Shown here: positions 16,580-21,998 of the stretch, one piece after another | How positions within the stretch are numbered: the first letter of the stretch is position 1 | Layout: each line of letters opens with the position of its first letter | Virus record (IMG/VR): IMGVR_UViG_3300031565_000428 | Location: 1-21,998 of that record | Source of the DNA: a virus | Direction: 5' to 3' (one strand) | Length of the DNA stretch: 21,998 bases | Program-made: the position numbers and the translations under genes | Notes under the pieces: generated by a model | The model's input: only the letters and a program-made list of their open reading frames with translations | Database searches by the model: none | What the model was told of the DNA's origin: nothing

Positions 16580-17578
16580 ATGTTTGAGTATTTTTACAAT
16601 GAAGTCTTTCGATCCGTCATTATTGGATTCGGAACTCTTTTTAATGGGATAGAGGTTCGTCATAAAGATGGAGATAATGATACTTTTAGTGTCATCCAAG
16701 TTCCTCTTGCTTATGGGCCCACTCAAAAGTTTCTTGCAAGAATGGAACAAGAGGCAAATCTGAATCGTCCAGTTCAGGTTACTCTTCCAAGAATGTCCTT
16801 TGAATTCACTAATCTTGAATATGACCCAAGTAGAAAAGTAACTCAAACACAAACAATCGTAACTGAAACACCAGATGGTTCTATAAAGAGAACCTACGTT
16901 CCAGTTCCATATAATATGACAGTTCAGCTTTCGATTATGACAAAGTTGAATGATGATATGTTACAGATTGTCGAACAAATCTTACCATACTTCCAACCTG
17001 CATATTCACTTCCCATCAAGTTTTTAGGTAACTTGAATGAAGTTAAGTATGTTCCAGTCAACCTTGATACCATTCAGATGGAGGATGATTATGAGGGAAA
17101 TTTTGATACCAGAAGAGCTCTTGTATATACACTGACATTTACTGCTAAGACATACGTGTACGGCCCTGTGAAGGATGTTAGTAGCGAAATCATTGATAAG
17201 GTTTCTGTTGGTTATATTGCCGGTTCTAAAGGTTCTAGGGCTGCAGAGAGAGATCTTACTTATCAAGTTACTCCTAGAGCAACCAAAAATTATGACGGAG
17301 ACGTTGTAACCCTATTGTCAACAAATGTTGATCTTAATGATGGCGTCATCGAAGTTGACGATGCAACAAATATTCCAGTTAGATCTTATATTATGATCGA
17401 CAAAGAGTCGATGTATATTAAATCCAAGAGTGGTAATAAACTTATCGTTGATAGGGCTCAAGATGAAACACCACTTGAGAACCATCTACTAGGTTCAAAA
17501 GTTGGTAAGATTACTGCAGCAGATAATTCTCTGATTGAAATCGGTGACAACTTTGGTTTCGATGGTAATGTTTTTTGA
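16580..17578 (+). CDS. gp15: Tail sheath stabiliser/completion protein gp15
   Basis: gp15 caps the finished tail tube and sheath and provides the surface that joins the neck. The start MFEYFYNEVFRS corresponds to T4 MFGYFYNSSFRR, and residues about 121-138 contain DDMLQIVEQILPYFQP, nearly identical to the T4 segment DDMFQIVEQILPYFQP. With 332 residues it is about 60 longer than T4 gp15 (272). The surplus is C-terminal: residues about 242-310 form a small module (VDDATNIPVRSYIMIDKESMYI ... LIVDRAQ ... H) of the same type as units in the gp7-position and DUF4815-type proteins. The ATG at 16580 is supported by AGGA just upstream. gp16 follows after nine bases, so the two are probably read from one transcript. 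Confidence 0.93.
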   Translation: MFEYFYNEVFRSVIIGFGTLFNGIEVRHKDGDNDTFSVIQVPLAYGPTQKFLARMEQEANLNRPVQVTLPRMSFEFTNLEYDPSRKVTQTQTIVTETPDGSIKRTYVPVPYNMTVQLSIMTKLNDDMLQIVEQILPYFQPAYSLPIKFLGNLNEVKYVPVNLDTIQMEDDYEGNFDTRRALVYTLTFTAKTYVYGPVKDVSSEIIDKVSVGYIAGSKGSRAAERDLTYQVTPRATKNYDGDVVTLLSTNVDLNDGVIEVDDATNIPVRSYIMIDKESMYIKSKSGNKLIVDRAQDETPLENHLLGSKVGKITAADNSLIEIGDNFGFDGNVF

Positions 17579-17587
17579 GAATAATCC

Positions 17588-18016
17588 ATGACTAAAAAGT
17601 ATGATGAATTAGACCAAACTTTTGATGTTTCTTCCACAGAAATAGAAACTACACCAGTAGAGACGGTTGTGGAAAAAAAGATTGAAAAGATAACCTCTCG
17701 TTCCGAAGATATTAAAAAAGACTACGAATACACCAGAGGTAATTTATATTCTATTATTGAAAAGGGACAGGAGGCTATCAATGGTATCTTAGAACTTGCT
17801 CAAGAAAGTGAGATGCCAAGAGCATATGAAGTTGCTGGTCAGTTGATCAAGAACGTAGCAGATGCAACAGATAAGTTACTTACACTTCAACAGAAATTAA
17901 AAGATGTAAGTGAGGAAAAAGACCTTAAGGGTCCAACAACTGTCAATAATGCATTGTTCATTGGTTCTACCGCCGAGTTACAAAAACTGTTGAAACAAAA
18001 CAGTCAAGATAAATAA
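17588..18016 (+). CDS. gp16: Terminase small subunit gp16
   Basis: The small terminase binds concatemeric phage DNA and stimulates the gp17 packaging motor. The protein has 142 residues (T4 gp16 has 164). Its layout matches the T4 protein: an acidic, Thr/Glu-rich, probably disordered N-terminus (1-40); D-Y-x-x-x-R-x-N (45-52); a helical centre with MPRAYEVAGQLI (76-87) and a second helix with a basic end (90-106), comparable to T4 SPRHMEVFATLM; and NALFIGSTAEL (121-131), comparable to T4 NATVFMGSPTEL. No Shine-Dalgarno is evident before the ATG at 17588. In T4 gene 17 follows directly; here other structural genes come next and gp17 is not inside the window. Confidence 0.9.
   Translation: MTKKYDELDQTFDVSSTEIETTPVETVVEKKIEKITSRSEDIKKDYEYTRGNLYSIIEKGQEAINGILELAQESEMPRAYEVAGQLIKNVADATDKLLTLQQKLKDVSEEKDLKGPTTVNNALFIGSTAELQKLLKQNSQDK
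18008..18015 (+). promoter_or_regulatory. T4-late-like promoter motif GATAAATA at the gp16 stop
   Basis: GATAAATA overlaps the TAA stop of gp16 (18014-18016) and ends 16 bases before the ATG of the 111-aa gene. It matches T4 late TATAAATA at seven of eight positions. Part of the match is explained by the Asp-Lys-stop codons, so the assignment is tentative. Confidence 0.45.
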
Positions 18017-18031
18017 CTAAAAAGATAAGAA

Positions 18032-18367
18032 ATGGCTGCCACTCCTGCAATTAACATTGTCATCCCACAAGGGGCAGATTTTAGTGAAGTTTTCACTTCT
18101 ACTAATTCTGATGGATCTCTTTCTAATCTTGTAGGATTTACTGGGATATCCAAGTTAAAAAAATATCCAGACTCACCAATCATTTACAATTTTGCTGTCG
18201 GTATTAATACCATAACATCAAAAGTCTCTATTGCAATGACAGCACCTGTTACCACAAAGCTGTCACCAGGAAGATATCAATATGATGTTGTTTTGACCTC
18301 CTCTACTGGAGCAGTAACAAGAATGGTTGAAGGTTCTGCTATAGTGACAGCAGGTATTTCCACTTAA
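18032..18367 (+). CDS. Small beta-sandwich-like structural protein between gp16 and the fibre-like gene
   Basis: 111 residues, function not assigned. The sequence starts INIVIPQGADFSEVF and has a middle GFTGISKLKKYP. It ends SPGRYQYDVVLTS, then GAVTRMVEGSAIVTAGIST. The closing pattern G-x-Y-x-Y-D-V-x-x-x-S-x-x-G-x-V-x-R-x-x-E-G-x-x-x-V resembles small Ig-like or upper-baseplate-like proteins near neck and tail genes of many tailed phages; this is recalled, not searched. There is no signal peptide or membrane segment. The ATG at 18032 is preceded by an A/G-rich stretch and a late-like motif. Its context suggests a virion or assembly protein. Confidence 0.8.
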   Translation: MAATPAINIVIPQGADFSEVFTSTNSDGSLSNLVGFTGISKLKKYPDSPIIYNFAVGINTITSKVSIAMTAPVTTKLSPGRYQYDVVLTSSTGAVTRMVEGSAIVTAGIST

Positions 18368-18404
18368 AACAAAACATTGTTAGATTACAGAGAATAGTAA
18401 TACT

Positions 18405-18412
18405 GATAAATA
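18405..18412 (+). promoter_or_regulatory. T4-late-like motif GATAAATA abutting the fibre ATG
   Basis: GATAAATA ends exactly one base before the ATG at 18413. In T4 late promoters transcription begins a few bases downstream of this motif, which would remove that ATG from the transcript. Either the motif is accidental, or the true start is the in-frame ATG at 18455. Confidence 0.4.
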
Positions 18413-21400
18413 ATGTATCAGGGAGAGAAATCCCAAAGTATTATTACTGATAGAATGTCTAACAAAGAGGATCTGCCATCAATAAACGATTATCTGGAGG
18501 ATAGTAACTTACCCTCATATAAAGATTTTATAGAAGAAAGGCAACAACTTCCATCAGTAGAAGATTATATTTCAGAATCAAATCAAAATATTATTGAAGA
18601 AGAGACTCAAACCATAGAAGATGAGAATGGTGAGTCATTTCTGGAAGTGGTTCAGTCTCAAGAATGGTCAGAATTGATCCGTTTGGTCAATGATGTAAGA
18701 AAAGATATCCCAAAAATACCTGAGATTAGGTATTATGATGAACAATTAGAGGAAATTTGTGATAAAATTTCACAAATTCAACAAGATTATGCAAAAAGTG
18801 AAAAAATTAATGTTCTAAGTATTCAAAATGAAGAATTTGGGGATAAATTATCTGAAATTGAGTTAAAAATCCCTACGGTCAAGTACTATGACCACGATAT
18901 TAATATAATTTATGATAAAATTACGGATATTAAGGAAGAAATCAACAATCTTCCAGAGGTAAAATACTATGAAGAAGACCTAAAATCTTTAAAATTGAGA
19001 ATTGAACAGGTAAATCAAGATATACCTACCTTTCCTGACTGGATTCAGAAAGTTCAGGAGGTTCCAGACTTCTCTTGGATTGGTAAAACCTTCAGTCTCA
19101 TTGATGATGATTTCAATAAAGTACAGGGGCATATTGATTTAATCAAAGACAAGATTGATCGTGAAGTTAGTGCAATTAATGAGTCTATTGAAGTTAAAGA
19201 ATTTGAATTCAAAGTTGATGTAAAAAATCTTAATGAAAATCTTGATCTAACAAACGATAGGATTACACAAACTAAGGATAAAATATATCAAGAAATTAAA
19301 GAAACTTCAATTAGAATTTGGGAACTTCGTAATACATTTAAAGATGATGATAAAAAATTAAAGAAGTCTATCCTCAGCGAACAGAATAAACTTAAACAGT
19401 CTCTTGAGAAACAAATTGAGAAAATTGACGAGCAGAGTGTTAAGGCCGATGAGTCTATTCTGAAATTCTTCAATGAACTCAAAGAAACTGTTGATACACT
19501 TCCTGAAGTAAAGTATTATGATGAAGATATTTCATCTATTAAAGGAGACATATCCTCACTTAAAAGTGGTCTAAAAGAATTAAACGAACTATCATCTTTA
19601 ATTAAGAAAGATCAAAAAATATTAAAGGAAAATTATCTTCTTAATGAACCACCATCAGTAAAAGAAAAGGCAGGAGGACAAACTGATCCATTAACACCTC
19701 TTGATCAGAAGTTTGCAACTCTTGATGATCTATCAAATCACTACAGACTTTTCATTAATAGGATTACTACTCAACTCTCAACGATGGGTGGTGGTGGAGC
19801 AGGATTCATCAAAGATCTTGACGATGTTAGTTTTGATCAGACAACAGGAACTAATAAACTTTTAATTTATGATGGATCTAAGTGGGTAGGTATTTCCAGT
19901 ACTGCTTTAGGTGGTGGTGGTGGTGGTGGTGGTGATGGTATAAGTGGTATAACCGTCAGAGAAGAGGGATCTGTTGTTGGCACTTCAAATAGTGTTCGAG
20001 ATATTAATATTGTTGGTGATAATTTAACTGCCACTGCATCTGGTGTCGGTGCTACTATTACATTTACTTCTACACCAACATTTACTTCTGCCGCTGTTGG
20101 TTCTGGAGTTACTATTAATGCTGATGGTATTAATGTTACTGGTGTTGTAACTGCTACTACTTTCAGTGGTTCTGGTGCTAATTTAACATCAGTTCCTAAT
20201 GGTGCATTAGATAACTCATCAGTATCTTATGGTGGAGTAGAACTAAGTCTTGGTGGTTCTGATGCAACACCGGCATTTAATCTTTCTGATGCTACTGCTT
20301 ATCCTTATACTAGTCTTACTGGTATTACTACAGAAATTGTAGGTGATACAACACCACAACTTGGTGGAAACTTAGATCTTAATAGTAAGTTTATAACCGG
20401 AACAGGTGGAGTCAATGTTACTGGTGTCGTAACTGCTACTTCTTTTGTTGGTAATGTAACTGGTAATGCGGATACGGCAACATCATTAGCAACCGCAAGA
20501 ACATTTGAATTAACCGGAGATGTTGTTGCTTCTCAGATTAGTTTTGATGGTACTGGTAATGTATCTTTAGCGGCAACAATCCAACCTAATAGTGTTGCTC
20601 TTGGTGGTGACACTACTGGTGATTATGTTGAGTCCATTAGTGGAACCGGAAATCAAATAACAGTAAGTAGTGGGACAGGAGAAGGTTCAACACCTGTAAT
20701 TTCGATTCCAAATAACCCAACACTTCCGGGAACAACAGTTACTGTTGCAACTGATTTACAAGTTAATCGCAATTTAAATGTTACTGGGAATATAACAATT
20801 GGAGGCACTTCTGCAACAATATTTGCGGAAACTTTAAAGATTAGTGACGCAGATCTTATCCTTGGATTTAGAACTGATTCTAATGGCAATGATGTTTCAA
20901 ATGACACTACAGCAAGTCATGGTGGTATTGCTATTGCATCAACAGAAGGAACTCCTCTAGTAAATCTTATTGGTGCCGGTGAAACTCTCCCGATCACATA
21001 TAAAAAGATTATGTGGTTTGAGTCTGGTGCTTTTACTGGACTTGCTACTGATGCTTGGTTGACAAACTATGCATTTGGTGTTGGAACAACATCAATGTCG
21101 GCAGGCACTAAGTTTGCCGTTGGTAACATCGAAACAGATTTTGATGATATTACGTCTGTTAGGCACATCAATTCATCGGGTGTTGTAACTGCCACTACTT
21201 TCTCTGGTTCTGGTGCATCATTAACTTCAATTCCTAATGGAGCACTAACAAACTCTAGTATTGCTATTGGTGGTGTAACACTTAACTTAGGTGACACTGA
21301 TGCGACACCGGCATTTAATCTTTCTGATGCTACTAACTATCCAACATCATCTTTAACCGGAACCATAACTAATGACCAACTTGCTGGTTCTATTGCCGAT

Positions 21401-21916
21401 GGTAAGTTAGCAAGCACATTCCTTAAAAATGTAGTAGAAGACACTACTCCACAGTTAGGTGGAAACTTAGATCTTAATAGTAAGTTTATAACCGGAACAG
21501 GTGGTATTAATGTCACTGGTGTTGTAACTGCAACATCATTCACTGGTTCTGCAGCAAATTTAACGGGATTGACTGGTGCTTCTGCTGCAACTTATGGTGA
21601 TGCATCTAATGTTGCTCAGATTGTAGTAGATGCTAATGGTAGAATAACTGGTATTAGCGAAGTTGCTATCTCTGGAGGAGGAGGAGGAGATACTGTTAGT
21701 ATTACATCTAATGCTGCTGATATTCTATCCGTATCTTCTGGAGCAATTAGTGCTGATGATGCTGGTGCAGATAAAATAGTATTTTGGGATGATTCTGAAG
21801 GCAAGTTGACTTATCTTACTGTAGGTACTAATTTAAGTATTAGTGGAACTACAATTTCTGCTTCTGGAGGTGGAGGTTCAGGACCAGATCCAGTAATCAT
21901 GGGAATGATATTCTAA
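18413..21916 (+). CDS. Large fibre-like structural protein with N-terminal coiled coil and C-terminal beta repeats
   Basis: 1167 residues, probably a trimeric fibre or appendage protein. The N-terminus has three short repeats of L-P-S-x-x-[DE]-[YF]-[IL] (residues 21-28, 33-40, 46-53). Residues about 85-400 are highly charged helix, with four copies of [IL]-P-x-[VI]-[KR]-Y-Y-[DE] (near 102-109, 153-160, 180-187, 363-370). A Gly-rich hinge follows, with eight Gly at 500-507. The C-terminal half is typical phage-fibre beta sequence: four NxxGVVTAT[TS]F units, a TGNADTATSLATART motif (near 683), FGVGTTS, and two copies of LGGNLDLNSKFITGTGG. It ends GPDPVIMGMIF. The start is uncertain: ATG 18413 gives the full frame, while ATG 18455 (residue 15) lies downstream of a possible promoter motif. 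The receptor or attachment site on the virion cannot be told from sequence. Confidence 0.85.
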   Translation: MYQGEKSQSIITDRMSNKEDLPSINDYLEDSNLPSYKDFIEERQQLPSVEDYISESNQNIIEEETQTIEDENGESFLEVVQSQEWSELIRLVNDVRKDIPKIPEIRYYDEQLEEICDKISQIQQDYAKSEKINVLSIQNEEFGDKLSEIELKIPTVKYYDHDINIIYDKITDIKEEINNLPEVKYYEEDLKSLKLRIEQVNQDIPTFPDWIQKVQEVPDFSWIGKTFSLIDDDFNKVQGHIDLIKDKIDREVSAINESIEVKEFEFKVDVKNLNENLDLTNDRITQTKDKIYQEIKETSIRIWELRNTFKDDDKKLKKSILSEQNKLKQSLEKQIEKIDEQSVKADESILKFFNELKETVDTLPEVKYYDEDISSIKGDISSLKSGLKELNELSSLIKKDQKILKENYLLNEPPSVKEKAGGQTDPLTPLDQKFATLDDLSNHYRLFINRITTQLSTMGGGGAGFIKDLDDVSFDQTTGTNKLLIYDGSKWVGISSTALGGGGGGGGDGISGITVREEGSVVGTSNSVRDINIVGDNLTATASGVGATITFTSTPTFTSAAVGSGVTINADGINVTGVVTATTFSGSGANLTSVPNGALDNSSVSYGGVELSLGGSDATPAFNLSDATAYPYTSLTGITTEIVGDTTPQLGGNLDLNSKFITGTGGVNVTGVVTATSFVGNVTGNADTATSLATARTFELTGDVVASQISFDGTGNVSLAATIQPNSVALGGDTTGDYVESISGTGNQITVSSGTGEGSTPVISIPNNPTLPGTTVTVATDLQVNRNLNVTGNITIGGTSATIFAETLKISDADLILGFRTDSNGNDVSNDTTASHGGIAIASTEGTPLVNLIGAGETLPITYKKIMWFESGAFTGLATDAWLTNYAFGVGTTSMSAGTKFAVGNIETDFDDITSVRHINSSGVVTATTFSGSGASLTSIPNGALTNSSIAIGGVTLNLGDTDATPAFNLSDATNYPTSSLTGTITNDQLAGSIADGKLASTFLKNVVEDTTPQLGGNLDLNSKFITGTGGINVTGVVTATSFTGSAANLTGLTGASAATYGDASNVAQIVVDANGRITGISEVAISGGGGGDTVSITSNAADILSVSSGAISADDAGADKIVFWDDSEGKLTYLTVGTNLSISGTTISASGGGGSGPDPVIMGMIF
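18473..18574 (+). repeat. Three L-P-S-x-x-[DE]-Y-[IL] peptide repeats at the fibre N-terminus
   Basis: LPSINDYL, LPSYKDFI and LPSVEDYI occur 12-13 residues apart with acidic spacers. They look like short linear motifs on a flexible segment, for example docking peptides for a partner protein. The binding idea is inference. Confidence 0.7.
18716..19545 (+). repeat. Four P-x-V-K-Y-Y-D repeats within the coiled-coil shaft
   Basis: IPEIRYYDE, IPTVKYYDH, LPEVKYYEE and LPEVKYYDE each precede a heptad-like helix of about 20 residues. The first three are 27-51 residues apart; the last is about 180 residues further on. A Pro-led Tyr-Tyr unit at the head of each helix suggests a repeating shaft with regular breaks. 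Confidence 0.7.
19910..19933 (+). repeat. (GGT)8 triplet run encoding an octa-glycine hinge
   Basis: Eight GGT codons in a row encode Gly500-507 between the coiled-coil half and the beta half of the fibre-like protein. Slippage would change the hinge length without breaking the frame. Confidence 0.85.
20267..20296 (+). repeat. 30-bp direct repeat, copy 1
   Basis: This stretch is identical to 21305-21334. It encodes part of DATPAFNLSDAT in the fibre-like protein. Confidence 0.85.
20363..20409 (+). repeat. 47-bp perfect direct repeat, copy 1
   Basis: This stretch is identical to 21458-21504, 1095 bases downstream and in the same frame. It encodes GGNLDLNSKFITGTGG. Confidence 0.9.
21305..21334 (+). 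repeat. 30-bp direct repeat, copy 2
   Basis: This is the second copy of 20267-20296. Its offset (1038 bases) differs from that of the 47-bp pair by 57 bases, so 19 codons were gained or lost between the two matches. Confidence 0.85.
21458..21504 (+). repeat. 47-bp perfect direct repeat, copy 2
   Basis: This is the second copy of 20363-20409. Sequence just outside the match carries synonymous differences (GTC/ATT-type and GCT/GCA changes), so the identity inside is noticeably higher than around it. Confidence 0.9.
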
Positions 21917-21919
21917 ATA
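21912..21919 (+). promoter_or_regulatory. T4-late-like promoter motif TCTAAATA before the last gene
   Basis: TCTAAATA overlaps the TAA stop (21914-21916) of the fibre-like gene and ends 18 bases before the next ATG. It is followed by the clearest Shine-Dalgarno of the window. Confidence 0.55.
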
Positions 21920-21923
21920 TAAC

Positions 21924-21929
21924 AGGGAG
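21924..21929 (+). promoter_or_regulatory. Ribosome binding site AGGGAG for the last gene
   Basis: AGGGAG lies eight bases before the ATG at 21938 and is the only strong, well-spaced Shine-Dalgarno seen in the window. Most other genes here start without one. Confidence 0.7.
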
Positions 21930-21937
21930 ATAAAAAC

Positions 21938-21998
21938 ATGGCTGCACCAAACTTAAAAAGTCCAACAACAATTACTGGAAAGACTGCAAGATATGCTG
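21938..21998 (+). CDS. Start of the next structural gene (3' truncated)
   Basis: Only 20 codons are in the window, encoding MAAPNLKSPTTITGKTARYA. The start is secure: a late-like motif and AGGGAG precede it at normal spacing. The sequence is reminiscent of conserved cyanophage virion structural proteins of unknown role in this neighbourhood. Nothing more can be said from this fragment. Confidence 0.75.
   Translation, partial: MAAPNLKSPTTITGKTARYA

Noticed and set aside
17570-17593. T6 run at the gp15 stop as a frameshift site into gp16
   Set aside because: gp15 and gp16 are in the same frame with an extra TAA between them, and a -1 shift stops after a few codons; no fusion results.
18413-21916. 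Assignment as a T4 gp34/gp37 long tail fibre homologue
   Set aside because: The coiled-coil N-terminus, Gly hinge and repeats do not match the T4 fibre layout; only a general fibre-like call is justified.

Overview
The window is a virion-structure segment of a T4-like marine myovirus, most likely a cyanophage of Synechococcus or Prochlorococcus. This rests on AT-rich DNA with every gene on the + strand and almost no spacing, on T4 gene order (8, then 13-14-15-16), and on marine T4-like features: an enlarged gp8 and gp14, a giant DUF4815-type protein where T4 has genes 9-12, and a fibre-like gene after gp16. No integrase, transposon, tRNA, CRISPR array or host-like gene is visible. No host gene is present, so the host assignment is an inference.

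Layout. 1-4773: 5'-truncated giant beta-rich protein at the gene 7 position (baseplate wedge or tail). 4774-4880: spacer with two late-promoter-like motifs. 4881-6437: baseplate wedge gp8. 6444-14012: 2522-aa DUF4815-type baseplate/fibre protein with a proline-rich hinge. 14014-14241: 75-aa coiled-coil protein. 14261-15133, 15135-16550 and 16580-17578: neck proteins gp13 and gp14 and tail completion protein gp15. 17588-18016: small terminase gp16. 18032-18367: 111-aa beta protein. 18413-21916: 1167-aa fibre-like protein with an N-terminal coiled coil and C-terminal repeats. 21938-end: start of the next gene. Eleven coding regions are called, two of them cut by the window edges.

How they work together. 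The first three genes build the baseplate periphery. gp13 and gp14 complete the head, gp15 caps the tail so that it can join the neck, and gp16 recruits DNA to the packaging motor. The fibre-like protein probably contributes to host contact. T4-late-like (A/C)TAAATA motifs sit at or over the stop codon of six genes and suggest late transcription units of one to three genes.

The most notable signal is modularity. A short beta module ending in N-x-G-x-G-Y recurs about a dozen times in four otherwise unrelated proteins (gp7-position protein, gp8, giant DUF4815 protein, gp14). Two other modules are also shared: an 'IGxEI ... RG ... SH' unit in three proteins including gp15, and a 'GxxSGAxAxV' unit in two. 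I do not know a description of this shared decoration set. Family calls come from reading the proteins against remembered T4 and cyanophage sequences; no search was run.
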